Assembly: GCA_030267565.1 (NCBI GenBank)
Contig: BRXU01000016.1
Span: forward strand, 2,498,501 to 2,562,500
From: Pleodorina starrii
Taxonomy: Eukaryota > Chlorophyta > Chlorophyceae > Chlamydomonadales > Volvocaceae
Reading direction: 5' to 3'
Length of the DNA stretch: 64,000 nt
The notes below the pieces were generated by a model. That model was not told where the DNA came from, searched no databases, and saw nothing but the letters and a program-made list of their open reading frames with translations. A program made the translations under genes and the position numbers. Positions 40,255-52,363 of this stretch are shown here, in pieces. The first letter of the stretch is position 1. Each line of letters starts with the position of its first letter.

Positions 40255-42093
40255 TGGAGCGGCCGCGGCGGCGATGCGGCGGCGACGGCGGTGCAGGGGC
40301 ACGGGTGCTGGGGGCAGGTATGGAGGCGGGTGTGGGGCGGATGCGGCGGCGGGGGCGGAAGCGAGGTCAAATTTAGAAATTTTGTGCCCGGCCTGTTCTG
40401 GTCCCGTGGGGATGACGGTGTATAAAGGTTGGGGGCTGGGGCAATGCGGGCTTGGGGGGGGGATGCTATGGAACGTGTGTGCGGGCGGTGGAGATGTGTG
40501 TGTGGGGGGGGGCCAGGCAGTGTACGTGTCGTCCTGAAAGTGGAGGGAAAAGGCAGCTAAGGAATGTGCTGTGGTGGCGCGGGTGCTAGCAGCGCAGGGG
40601 CGGGGAAAGAGTAAGATACAATCCCCCGTGTATTTTCGTATGCTACAGGACAGCCATACGTATGTGTCACATAAGCAAAGCCGATGGGCGAAACAAGTGT
40701 CACGAGTTCGCAACTGGTCCTGTCGGCCGATTACGGTGGGAGCCCGCAGGAGGAGCCTGGGGCGCTGGGGGAGACGCCGTGGGATAGGCCGGGTAGATTT
40801 TTGTCCGTGGGGCGGTGCACCCCCAGAACTCCATTAAGCACGGTCGGCGCGCGGGGATTGAGGCACCTAGGGTGTGGGCTGAAGGGGGGGCCTGCTGCAT
40901 TTATGGACAGACTGTAAGGCCGCGTTTGGTGTCGGGGCTTCCGTCCCCGCCATGGTCCCAGCGGTCCGCGCTGTATGCATTGTACTTTGGAAGGCGATGC
41001 CACGCAACAGCGAAGAGCTGAACGGTTGTGTTGGGTGTCTCATGCGGGAAATCTGGGGCTGGTGCAGCTGGCCTTTCTCGCAGATGTTCTTGCATTGCAC
41101 ACGTGGTTTTGTCCCATTGCCGACGTAGTGCAAGATGGAGTGGTTGCGGCGCGGCGCTGTCGAAACACGTCCTGCGAAACAAGGGTGGACCCCGGCGGCC
41201 ACCTCCCGCCCTGTATCGTCAGTGGTATTGCCACTGCATGCGCCATCAAAGTGCATTTGCATCGTCTCACTGCCACGGACTGAGGAACCCGGTTCCGCAC
41301 CTCTCAGCGGCAACGCGGGCCAAAACATGACCAAAACCATGAGAATGCACATACACGGAACCATCATTCTCCTCCGTGAAAGTAGTGCGTCCCAGGGCTT
41401 CCTTGATTATTTCACTGTCAGCGCGCATTCCTAACCATGCATACATACTGCTACCACCGTGCCACACGACTCGCACCTGACATGCTGTCGTGTTTAGCGC
41501 ACCACCGTGCGCCGCAGCAGCACGTACTCATTGCCTCGCAGAACCACAACCGCCTCCGCACCATAACGACAATCGTCACGACATAGCATCGAAACGCTTA
41601 AACGTGCAAGCCTTCCCGGTGCGAGAACGACGTTCTAACAGCTACCCCCTGCACATCGCGCAGCGTTGCTGGTGTTGCCAGCTCAAGCTTGCACCGCCCT
41701 CACCGGGCGTTGTACCACCTGCCTTCGGCGACATCGCACTAATACCTTCGCAAATATTTTGAAAATTTTGCGCACGTCGTTTATTTAATGTCATAGAAAG
41801 GCCATGGTGGCCAGGAAGGAGCCAATGCGGCCCGAGGGACAGTTATCCGGGCCCGCGCACGCTCGGATTATAGTTTGTGTAGAAAGCCAGTCATTTAAAC
41901 ATTGCTATTTTGGGAGCAGTCGCAGCCCACCGACCCATTTCGCTCGTGCTGTTGGCACGTAGCTATTACTAGGCGCGCATGTGTGCACACCTCCTGCGCC
42001 GAAGTGATGAACTGTCGCGCCGCCAGTCCCCATTTTGGTCAGGAGGTCAGTTTACCCCAGCCGCATCCAAATCGCTGCTGTTAATTATGTACC
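40255..42093. other. Convergent intergenic region between the deacetylase gene and NEDD1
   Basis: It holds the 3' ends of both genes. One minus-strand frame (40867-41367, 166 codons) begins with a signal-peptide-like stretch (MMVPCMCILMVLVMFWPALP) but has no recognisable domain and overlaps the probable deacetylase 3' UTR. I do not call it a gene. Confidence 0.45.
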
Positions 42094-45000
42094 TTACTGC
42101 CACGGCGCGCCCTGCCGCCCGAGCAGCCCGAACCGCAAATTCTCGGCCAGGCCCTGCCGCATGCTCTCGATCTCATCCTGCAGCACCCTGTTCTCGAGCC
42201 GCAAAAGGGTGATGCCGTTTTGGTGCGCCCTCTGCAGGAATATCGGAAAGTAGGTTCATGGGCACTTAGGAGATCGGTATAAAACAGGCGGGAATGACCT
42301 GGCACGGATACGACAAAGCAGCACACGCAGACCCACACGCAGCCACCTTGCAGAAAGAGGGGCCTCCGCCAGAATGCTCCCGGGCCCGCCTGAAGCCCCG
42401 ACCTATCCTAAAACGCACACATGCCTGGCTCACACAAGCACATTACACTCCCCGTAGATGCACGCGCCACGGACCCATAACTTGCGTTGAGGGCTGCACC
42501 CACATGCTCGTGTCCTTCACGTTCCTTGCTCACAACATGCTTTTGCAATTTGCATGCCCCCTCGTGGACTGTTCCCTGCCACGCCGAGCCCACGTACCTC
42601 CGCCTGTATAGCGTGTCGTACCATGTCCACCGCCAGCCCCCGGACAAGCTCGCGAACCTCGAGCCGAAAGTCGTCCAAGTACGACCTCAGGCCAGCGGTC
42701 GACGACGTGAGGGCACTGTCGTTGCTGCCGCGGGGCCTGGCAGGCGGGTGGCCGCCGCCCGACGCGCCGGCGCGAGGGATGCACGGCCACCTACTTGTTG
42801 GCAACAATCAACGGCATTGATGAAGGACACATGATGCAACGGGACAGGTGCCAGTTACGGAGGGTTGAGGGGGAAGCGAAGAGCAGGCGCGATGTCACAG
42901 GCATGTGGGCCCACAGAGCCATGGGGAAGGCAAGAATTGGAGCGCGAGATGTTGGTGTGACAAGCTAGGGAGCTGCAGTGCCCGCGCCCACCACGCCGTG
43001 ACGGGAGGACAGGGTGAGACGGCTGACGTGGCCTGTCTGCGTGCAAAGATGCGAGCGTTGGACCAATCATAAAGCGTCAGCGCGAAAAGGCAAAGTTGCG
43101 TTATCCGGGAGAGATTCCGTCCAACGGGCCCACCCGCACGCGCGCCTGACTATGATGATCAGTCCCAAGTATACCTGGACAGCGAGGGGGGTACAGCCAC
43201 TGCTGTCTGGGCTACCGGCGACGTCAGCACCTGACCGCCCGCGCCAATTGCCACCTCCGCCATGCTCTGGGGCCCGGTCGGCGACGTGCTGCTGCTCCCG
43301 GTGTTGTCGCCGTCGCCCGCGTCTGACTGCCGCTTGTGCTGCCCGATGGGCTGCGTGATGCCGGGGATGGCCAACGGTGGCATCGCCGGTCGCTGAGCGG
43401 CTTGCGGCTGCGCGGAGCCCAACGGTCGGGGCACACTGGGCTGACCGGCGGGCCCTGAAGCTGCGGCGCCACCGCTACCGGCAGGTGCAGCTACTGAAGC
43501 AGGGCCACCAGGAGTTGCAAGCTGCGAAGAGGCAGTCGGCCGCATTGACGCCACGTTGCCGGTTGCGCCCAGAGGAATGTTCGTCGCGGCGGCCACCGGC
43601 TGTTGCAGCTGGGATGCGGCGGCGGCCACCGGCCTTGCTGTAGCAACTCGCGCCGCGTTGGCATCCTGCTTGTCCAGCAGGAGCCGCCGTTTTGCGCCCG
43701 AGCCTGTGGCCATTATTAGGGATGAGTTGGTAGGGTGATTACCGGTAGCAAACTTCTTTGCTCGGCGGCTTCAATCCTAGGGGCCTAGGCTCTTGAACAG
43801 TTCCGTGCCGAACAGCTCCCGACCTACTGTTGGTCGTGTCCTCCAGCGGGATTCGTTGCGCGGCCGAGGGGCCTAGAGCGGTGCCCACTGGCACCGGCGC
43901 CGCTGCCGCCGCGTTTGCGTTGTTCTCGCCGCTCTGGTCCTTAGTATGCCTGGAACATTACGGAACACGAGGGAGAAAGCGGGACGGAGTTGCAACGCCG
44001 CAAGCCACGAACAAGCCATTAGCTTGGCGGTGGAGGAATGCAATCTCAAATGTAGATAGCGTTTGATAAGAAAGACGCTCGTAGGCGCTTCTATCAGCAG
44101 AACCTAACCCGATGCGGACAACATAAGCATTGGTTGGAAGCAGGCTCATTTACGCACTCACGAGCTCAAAGAGCTGCCGGTGCGCCTCACCTGGACGATC
44201 GGAATGCGACATCCGTCACGCTCAAGCCGGTGCCCAGGTCAACCACCCGGAACGCCTGCGGGCTCTGCGGTAGGATACATTCTAGTGAACAACGTGCTGT
44301 GCCATGTGAACATGCAGAAGGGGCAGCAGGCCGGCGCTCATTTTATCAAGGTTCCAAGCTACGCGAGCCGAAACCTAAAGCCCCAACGAGCCACCAAACC
44401 GCCACGACTTCTCCCCATGCCCTTTCGGGGCCCTTGTGCCTCCCAACCAATGCACCACGCGCCTTCTTGTGGATCAGGGCTTCAAATCCGATGACGCCCA
44501 CGCGGCCATCTGCACAGGCGGGTAGAAACGATGCGCGGGTTACAGCTTCAGCCCAAACGAATTTGGGGGCAGTTAAACCTGTCGCACCCCGACATTGGCT
44601 ATTCAGCGGCTTCCTGTATCGTCACTGAAAACACGAGGGTCGCAACTCCAATAACAGAGCTGCTGGGTCCCGTTTCCGGAGATTTATCCTGCGCAGCTGT
44701 ACGACGGCTGTATGTATCAGCCACCGTTACAATCACATTCTCTGACCACTTGCTGGTACTTTCCTTCTAAGAATGCGTTGCAGTGTGCGAAACGTACCTC
44801 TCGTTCCGACGGCCAGAAGCTGTCCGTCGTCGCGAATTGCCAAGGAGGAAATTCCAACCTTCAGATCCATCGACAGGACGTCGTTGCTCTGAACGTCACA
44901 GCAGAGGGTGATGGGCCGGGAGTTCCGTCTGGAAAACGTGCTTTAGCGTCGATTGTGCCGAAGCGTCCTTGGGTCGCACAGCAATCCTCACTCCATCTAC

Positions 45001-47353
45001 GTGCCTGGTTGCGGTGGTAGTGTCGGCCACGAGTAGGCCTTGCCAAGATCCCCCGCTTGGTGTTTTGATTAGAACACGCACATGCAAAGGCAACGGCTAG
45101 TCTGCTATTTACCTGCAAGCTTGTGTAGTTCTGCATGTTCATGACGCATATTTGCCCAAGGTCGGAACTTGCAACGAGCACGCTCTCCTGGGGGCCGCAA
45201 TGTATCGGAACGGAGTGCAGCGTTTCGGACATTCAAAGGCAATGCCGCTATGCTGCGCCGAAAGGAGCATTGTCAAGTTCAGACCTTTAGGGCTCTGCAA
45301 TGAAGCTTAGGAGGGCCGTAACCCGGAGGCAGCTCGGACAGTCACAAGGAGCCAACCCCCGCAGCAGCAGGGCACGGAACCGCAGTACAGGCGCAGACAA
45401 GCAAGCCGCAATCTCGACCTAACGACCAAGACCATCATGTGACTGGGGCGAGCCGTCCCCACCTTCTTGTAGGCCCCAAAGCCGACGCCCGTTACTCGAC
45501 GCCCGCGAAGCTGCTGCATCCCAACGACGACAGGGCCTGACCGGGCGGGGTGTCATCGGGGCCCTGGCTTTTGCATGCTGACCCAAAATCGAGGATGACA
45601 CGGACCTGCCTGAACAGCATGACTGTGCACTGCTTTGGCAAAAGCACCGGTTCTGGACGTTAATAACCGCTATCTAACCATTGTCGCTGGTGACTGGCGC
45701 TTATTCAACGTATGCCACCGCACCTCAAGTGGAGCCCGCTGCTCACCTGAAGCCACAGGCGACAAATCCCACACAAACACCTGACCGTCGTCCGCGCCAG
45801 CTGCCAACCTGCGTGACAATAGGCGGCGCGCTGCTGTTGCTCAATGGCCGCGGCAACGAGGCTTCATCGTGCAGGTGATAACCCAAACGCACAATAATGC
45901 CGCCATCCGTTATATTACGCTCGCCCACGCACGCTGGTGCCAAGCTTACTGGGGTGATCACCAGATCACGGCAGCTGGCACATGCAAATCCGCCGAAGAA
46001 CCACAACAATGCAACCTACCGGCCTGACCAACTACTGAATTTGCCCCAACGCATCGATCGTTCCGCGGGGCTGCCACAGGCGAGCGCCGCGCTGCTGGTC
46101 TCACCCAAAGCCTAGTATTGGCAGTTTGGCGCTAATAAGCCCCAGAACTAGCTAGTGCGTCCTGGGAGCAACCGCAAGCCGTGTTTCAACGTGGGCTGTG
46201 AGCGAGGGCGCCAAACCTGAGCGGCTCGAGCGCGTTCTTCTGGGAGAACGCGAGGCAACCCTTGGGTGTGTGACCGCCGGGCAGCTCCCAAGACTTGAAC
46301 GGCGCTCCGGACCCAGCGTCAAAGAGGCGCACGATGCCGCTGGATCTGCAGACACGGCCCGCGGCGTTTGCAGACAGGTAGGGAGACAAGGTAAGTGCCA
46401 CCATCAGACCCAGTCTCGCTAAGGATGCGAAAGGGAATTAAGAACAGACCCGGCAGCTAATGGTGCAAGAGGTGCAAGCCGCCCGTTCGGCAAGAGAAAA
46501 TTGGGGTGATAAAGAGCATAGCACACCCATCGAAACGACATCTGGGTGCTACGGTGGGATGCCGGCCTTTCTTGCTTGAAGGGGTACCGTAGTGGCTGTA
46601 GCGGTGACCAACCACCGACACCTATCCCTTCAACTCTGCAAAGCCCACCAAGCAGCGTGCCAAACCTAGGGGCGGGCTTGGAATCTGCCTGCAATCCCCC
46701 CTTTCAACCCTGCGTACGTCGACATCGCGATGTGGGTTGTGACGGTGGAGGCGGCAAGCGCCAGGACCGAATGGTTGTGGTCCTCCACTACCATTGGTGG
46801 CTTGGGGGCAGCGCTCTGCAGATCGAAGCAATGGGAAAGGATGTTGCAGAAGGATACAGAAGCCAAGTTAGGTACGATGTAAAAGGCACAGGCTGAAAAA
46901 GGGCACAAAGGCGGCGAAGGCGGCCAACTTCCTAACAGGGCCAAAACACCCAGTGCCGGAACACTGCTGTGTCTGTCACCAGACGGCCCCCCATTCCGTC
47001 ACGATAACATCGCACCCAACACCTACCAAGAGAGCTTCCAGGTCGTAGCAGGAGCAAATGCTCCCTGGGACGACGTTGTGCTGCACCACAAATAGTGTTC
47101 TGCCATCTCCAGTGACGCGGGCCAACAGGGGCCCCGGAGGCACGGACAGGATGGAGGACTTGTTCAGCTCTTGCAAGCCCTTGAATATGCGTGCTGTGAC
47201 GGTTCCTCCTTGCGTTGTCAAGAAGCCATCACAATTCTTCAGCCAGCTCAGGCTGCCTTGTTGGACGCCGACCTCAAGCCATAAGCATTTCGGCGTTCCG
47301 TTTCTGTCCACGGCAAAGACCTTGTTGTCGCTTATCGCGACCAAGACAGCCAT
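42094..47353 (-). CDS. NEDD1: NEDD1 homologue, WD40 gamma-tubulin ring targeting factor
   Basis: Thirteen exons, all in phase: 47353-47027, 46815-46718, 46345-46217, 45808-45747, 45536-45463, 45187-45113, 44888-44798, 44509-44448, 44264-44191, 43949-43828, 43703-43175, 42736-42598 and 42231-42094. They give 639 residues. Residues 1 to about 330 form a degenerate WD40 propeller (SSGIVRLFDAGSG, LAAGADDGQVFVWDL, LVASSDLGQICVMNM, SLAIRDDGQLLAVGTRDG). A disordered Ala/Gln/Pro linker fills the large exon 11. The C terminus (YLDDFRLEVRELVRGLAVDMVRH, then ITLLRLENRVLQDEIESMRQ) matches the conserved NEDD1 coiled coil that binds gamma-tubulin. NEDD1 recruits the ring complex to spindles, branch sites and basal bodies. 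The exon 8 donor (TTG|GTTGGG) is the weakest junction. Confidence 0.87.
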
Positions 47354-47833
47354 GTTGCGACAGATGTTATCGATGCTGCTGGACCGCAGTGAATGGAAAC
47401 GGTAAGGGTAAGAAACGTTAGTTATAATAATTATATGTTAAACATGTATGTTAAACATATGCCTTTTCATGTGATCCTAAACAATTACCTTTGACGTGAC
47501 AGCCTGTTAAATGCGCCATGCGGTGCCGTGCTGCGCGTGCCGCGTTTTGGCATTAGGCCGTCACGTTTTACGGTAATTGTTTAGCATGGCAAGGTCTTAA
47601 GGATTAGGTCAAAATGCGAGCGGGGAAACAGGAAACAGATATCATACATGTTGCGGCAGCAGCTGCCGTGCAAGTAAACTGGGGTGCGCTGCCGCCTGCT
47701 GCCGTTTGCCAGACCTTTCCTCGCCCGGTTCCGGGCGGATTGGGGTTGCGGTGGATCTAGCTCGAGGTTTCAAGCGTGTTGTGTGGATTATCCGAAAACG
47801 AGTGTTGCGCTCCCATGGGCATGAAGCGCAATG

Positions 47834-47842
47834 CTATATAAG
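47834..47842 (+). promoter_or_regulatory. TATA-like box
   Basis: TATATAAGG in plus orientation. No gene is clearly assigned downstream within 300 bp; it could serve a non-coding transcript or a distant 5' exon of the BTB gene. Confidence 0.3.
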
Positions 47843-48367
47843 GGTATAATGCAGCAGTGCAGCTTGGAGACAAGTGACAGGCGTACGGCGCATGGCGACC
47901 GTTGGCAAAGTGCCATGCGCAGCTGCCCCCCGCACCGACCCGCTCCACACCTTTATGCTCCCAACCCTCACCCATCTTGCGCTGCTGCAATGCCGCGCCG
48001 CGCCCCGGAATTGCGCATGTGCGCCGCGCAGGCGTGCTTACACTCTCCAGCCAATCTCAAGAACCTTTTTGACAGCTGAGTGTCATACCGACCTTCTTCT
48101 TGTCCTCATTCGTTACATTAATCACACTACGACAGCCCCAGCGGCGATGCCACCGGAGACTTCCGAAACCAACTACCGCACCGCCCCGCGAATCGGCTTG
48201 GTGCCCACTACCGACCTGTAAGCAAACGCTTATCCCAACCCATGCGCCGCCCCGCTAATCGGCTTGGCGCTTCCCGGTCGCCCCGCTAGTCGGCTTGACC
48301 CTACCATCGCCCTGACCCCCCGACCCATTCTCAAGTTGGACCAGTGGCCGGCCGTGACCTTAGCTCT

Positions 48368-48398
48368 CGACCACCGAACGGTCCGGGCTCGGTGGTCG
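48368..48398. other. Perfect inverted repeat (10-bp stem, 11-nt loop)
   Basis: CGACCACCGA and TCGGTGGTCG flank ACGGTCCGGGC. Confidence 0.85.
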
Positions 48399-49597
48399 GG
48401 GCGCGCGAGACGCGCGCCCAAACTGGGTGGGAGAGGCGGGAACAAAAGATGAACCGAAGGTCACAACACGGCGAATAGCCGTCAAAAGTGACTTTTGGAA
48501 CTAAGTAAACAACGAACAGTACGACAAAGGATTGTACTACTTCGTCCAAGAACCCGCCTTCTCGTACCGAGAAGCCTACGCATTTCTAGACAAATAAACA
48601 TTTGGCACAGATGTTGAACTATTTTACGCCCGTGGCATCTATATCGTGGATGAGTTGGCGGGAAGGGGCGATGTGTCGTGTACCCCTCACCTCGTATAAC
48701 AGGGTATAACCACAGATCACCTTTGCCGTACTGATCCCAGGCGTCCGTGTGCACCGCTCGCTGCGGCAAGGGTTCCTTGTCTCCAACAAAACCAATTCCA
48801 ATACAACCTCTTTTAGATTCGATGTCGGTTACTCCAATGGTCGTGTCAGTTGCTGTGGTGGTTGCCGGTTACATGTTGTCATTAGTCAGAAACCGTGCAT
48901 CGGAGCTCCGAAGCTTCATTTAATCCCCGAGGCAACCCGTACTCGGATCGATGCAAAACGCGCACGCCTTTCAGGTCGCCGTGACGTGTTCGTTTATTGC
49001 CAGCACCGCGTCGATTTGCCTTTACGCCGGAGACGACGGTTCCAACGGCTTCGACCCACATTGGAGGGTGAGTGCGAGGAAACCAGGCCCGGAGACGGCC
49101 GACCTGACGTTGCTTTCTGCGCGTGCCTTGGAGGTCGCTTGCATCGTCATCAACAATCAATGAACCGTTATAGGTGGACCGGGACCCGTCGACCCACATC
49201 GCACCAGGCTACTGGGCGCCCCAGTGGCCAAGCCGATGCACTCATGCAACGAGGCACCCCGACCCTGCACACGCTTAATCGAAAAATCGCAAACAGGGAC
49301 CTTGCCTCGCCCAACGCCTGCCCCCAACGCCGCAGGCCAGCATCCCGAGCCCATCACCTCAGGCTCCTGCTGCGCCGCGCCGCTCGAGCTTCCGACCGGA
49401 CACAGAGTCTCAGACCCCATCTCAGCGGTAGCCGCACGTCCGCCCGCCTCGCCACCCACCCTTCTCCCTCCAGCCAGCCGCAAATGCTGCGAGGCGAGCT
49501 CGCACTGCCCACCCGCGCCACCGGCCTCGTCGTCCGGCCCCGGCGCGGCGGCATCATCGACGGCCCGGCACTATCGTCAGGCTCGGCCACAGGAGCC

Positions 49598-51442
49598 ATG
49601 TCCGCGGCATCGGCAGCTGAAGTCGCGCTGCCCACTCCCGGCGGCTGCGCCGCCGGCGCCGGCGTCGGCGCCAGCGCCAGCGCCGCCTTCGAGACGCTCG
49701 TCTTCTTTTCCGATCGGATCCACGTTTTGGAGGGCGGTTCCGGAGCTAGGCCGTTCGCCCTTGGGAAGCAACTGCGACTGACGGAAGCCGGCAGCCGCGC
49801 GCTGCACCGCGTGTGCGACTCCACGCCCTGCCCAACCTACGAGCCGGCGGGCGCGGGAGTGCTGTTCGTGGAGGGCTACGCGGTTATGCGCCTGGACGGC
49901 CGCAACCGCGTGTCGCTGCTGGCGGGCTCCGGCGCCGACTGCGCAACCACCGATGGCACGCCTGACGCAGCGCGCTTCTCCTACATCCGCGCCATGGCGG
50001 CGGACGGGTACGGCAATGTGTACGTCGCGGAGACGCAGACCGTCCGCAAGATGACGCTGGCGGTGGACCTGACAGCGGCGGCGGACGCGGCCGCCTCTGC
50101 CGCCGCTGGCGGCGGCGGCGGCGGCGGCGGCAGCAGCGGCTCCACCGCCAGCAGCCGCAGCGGCAGCTGGAGCGACAGCACCGCGTCGTGGCTCACCGAG
50201 GTTGACGTGGAGCTACGCGTGCGCAGCAGCACCGGCCGCAGCGGTCGTGGCGAGGCGGCCGTCAGCTGCACGTCTGTCACTACACTGCCCGTCTGCACGC
50301 CGCCGCGAGACCGGTGGTACGCGCTGGTGTACGATACCGCCACGGACAGCCTCCTCGCCGCCACCGACACCGCGGTCTTCCGCCTGCCGCTGCCGCTGCC
50401 CGCCGCCGCCGCAACCACTTTCTCAGACGCAGCCGAGGGCGGCCCCGCCGCAGCCCTGGCAGCCGCGGCCTTGCAGCTGCACTCGCCGGCCTCAGCGCCG
50501 CAGCTCCTGGCGGGCAACGTCCACATCCGCGGCCACGTCGACGGCCACGGCGCCGCCGTGCGCTTCCACTCCATCTCCGCCATGCTTGCCACCGGCGACG
50601 GCGGCGTGCTCATCGCCGACGGCACCGGGCTGCGCGAGCTGGACGTGCGCAGCGGCGAGGTGCGCACCGTGCTGGCGGAGGGCGCCACGCGCGGCGAGCC
50701 CGCCTGCCTGGCGGTGCTGCCGCAGGGCTGCCTGGCGCTGGGAGGCGCCGCCTTGCACCCGCACGCGCTGGCGTTCTTCGGACTCGGCTTTCGGACGTCT
50801 GGTGCCCTGGCGGCGGCGGCGGCGCCGCCGCCGCCGCGGAGCGGTGGTGGAGTCAGCGGCCGGCCGCGGCTGTGCCGGGAGTTGCTGCTCGCAGGCTCCA
50901 GCGGCGGCGGCAGGGCGATGGTGGTGGTGCGCGTGGGGGAGCTGCGTCTGGCGGCGCACCGCGCGGTGCTGGCAGCCGGCTCGGACTACTTCCTCCAGCT
51001 GCTGGAGGGGCCCTTCACGGAGTCCGCCCGCCTCGGCGACGGCGCCGCCGACTCGGCTCTGGAGCTCCAGCTGCCCGAGGCCGACCCAGACGCCTTCGCG
51101 GCGCTGCTCTGCTACCTGTATACCGGGCGGCTGGAGGTTCCGGAGCTGCTGCTCCGCCCCGCCGCTGAGCTGGCAGGGCGGCTGCTGATGGCTGACGCGT
51201 GCAGCGAGCTGCAGCGGCGGCTGCTGGCGCTGGCCAGCCCGGACAGCGTGGTGGATGATCTGGCGTGGGCGGAGGCGCACAGCCTGGGGGAGCTGCTGGA
51301 GGGGCTGGCGGGATACTACGTGGACAACTGCCGGCGCGTGGCGGCGGCGGAGGGGTCGGCGGAGGCGCTGGCGCGCCTAGCGGAGGCCAGCCCGGCCCTG
51401 GCGGCGAGGCTGTTGCTGGCGGTGTCGGCGTTCCGGTGGTGA
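49598..51442 (+). CDS. BTB/POZ protein with an NHL-like propeller region
   Basis: A single open exon, 614 residues from the ATG in GCCATGTCC. The frame is open further upstream to 48749, but that part is compositionally unlike the rest. Residues about 30-330 contain propeller-like strands with NHL-style phrases (YAVMRLDGRNRVSLLAGSG, SYIRAMAADGYGNVYVAETQ, GTGLRELDVRSGEVRTVLAEG) broken by Gly/Ser linkers. Residues from about 440 form a BTB/POZ domain (VRVGELRLAAHRAVLAAGSD, then ALLCYLYTGRLEV) followed by a BACK-like helical tail (YYVDNCRRVAAAEGSAEAL). BTB proteins of this type often act as substrate adaptors of CUL3 ubiquitin ligases, which is inference here. Similar architectures are numerous in Chlamydomonas. 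Confidence 0.85.
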   Translation: MSAASAAEVALPTPGGCAAGAGVGASASAAFETLVFFSDRIHVLEGGSGARPFALGKQLRLTEAGSRALHRVCDSTPCPTYEPAGAGVLFVEGYAVMRLDGRNRVSLLAGSGADCATTDGTPDAARFSYIRAMAADGYGNVYVAETQTVRKMTLAVDLTAAADAAASAAAGGGGGGGGSSGSTASSRSGSWSDSTASWLTEVDVELRVRSSTGRSGRGEAAVSCTSVTTLPVCTPPRDRWYALVYDTATDSLLAATDTAVFRLPLPLPAAAATTFSDAAEGGPAAALAAAALQLHSPASAPQLLAGNVHIRGHVDGHGAAVRFHSISAMLATGDGGVLIADGTGLRELDVRSGEVRTVLAEGATRGEPACLAVLPQGCLALGGAALHPHALAFFGLGFRTSGALAAAAAPPPPRSGGGVSGRPRLCRELLLAGSSGGGRAMVVVRVGELRLAAHRAVLAAGSDYFLQLLEGPFTESARLGDGAADSALELQLPEADPDAFAALLCYLYTGRLEVPELLLRPAAELAGRLLMADACSELQRRLLALASPDSVVDDLAWAEAHSLGELLEGLAGYYVDNCRRVAAAEGSAEALARLAEASPALAARLLLAVSAFRW

Positions 51443-52363
51443 GTGGAGCAAAAGGAAGGAGCGAGGCAGAGCGCGGAGCGAGACGCGAAGAGCCGTGGTG
51501 AGGAGCGGTGGTGAGGAGTGGTGGTATGGCGTGGGGCGAGGCGCGGCGTTTCGAAAGAAGGTTTGTAGGGGAAGTCGCCGGGGCGCAATGCAATGGGGAG
51601 GCGGAGCGCGGGGGTTGGGGGATGTGTGGAAGTGTGTGGTGTTTCGGAAGTGTTGCCAAAGTGACAGGAACGGCGGGCAGCGTGCTTCTCTGGAGCGTAT
51701 GGCGGCGATGTATGACTCGTCAAGGTGACACGTCCTACCAGACTATTTGCCGCGTTGGGAGCGTGTGCATGTCGGTAAATTGCTCCCTGCTGCGTGATTC
51801 CCTGATTATTCGCAATTCAGTGACGGCCGATGAGCCGGCATCGCTCAAGCCTTCCTCCGGACGGTTTTGTGCGCCGGGAGGAGTACGGTCCAAGCATGCG
51901 GTCCTGCACCTCTCCATGCCCTGCGACACAGAGAGCGCGGGTTGATGAGGGCTGCAGCTGTATTAGACCAGTCGGTGGGGCATGTGGCATCCCACAGCAC
52001 GAGTCGAAGCGCGGCACTGATTGCGTACGCCTATCCGGCACGCCGTGTGTTCCTTAGGCTTGACTGGAAGGGACTGGACGATGCGGCCGGTTCAGTTGTC
52101 ACAGAAGATGCGTGGCCGCTGGATGGGCCACGCATCTGGGTGCAAGACAGAGCCGAACAAAGCTGACCAAGCGAGTAGTTATGGGTCGCGGGTTTGCAGC
52201 GGGAACTCTTCACCATCGTTGTACCCGTGATACCGGTACACGTGCATCGTTGGACACCGGAGGTACATGCGTCGTAGCATTAGTGGAGCCACGGATCGCT
52301 TACGTGTTTTTGTTCGGCTTGTAAGTATGCAAATGCCATCGGCCGGTGGCAGGCAAACTATGG
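51443..52363. other. Intergenic / BTB gene 3' flank
   Basis: No gene recognised. An inverted pair CGTGGCC(G)CTGG / GGGCCACGCATC lies near 52110-52137. CTATGG at 52358-52363 is the candidate left target duplication of the adjacent LINE. Confidence 0.5.

Larger units (their letters stand above)
47354..49597. other. Divergent intergenic region between NEDD1 and the BTB gene
   Basis: It contains a TATA-like TATATAAGG (47834-47842), three copies of CGCCCCGC(T/G)A(A/G)TCGGCTTG (near 48183, 48249 and 48280) and a perfect 10-bp-stem hairpin (48368-48398). The reading frame of the BTB gene stays open upstream to 48749, but composition changes at the chosen start. Confidence 0.5.

Noticed and set aside
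48749..49597. Upstream 283-codon extension of the BTB protein
   Set aside because: Open by chance in GC-rich DNA with different composition; the ATG at 49598 has a good context and begins the domain-like sequence.
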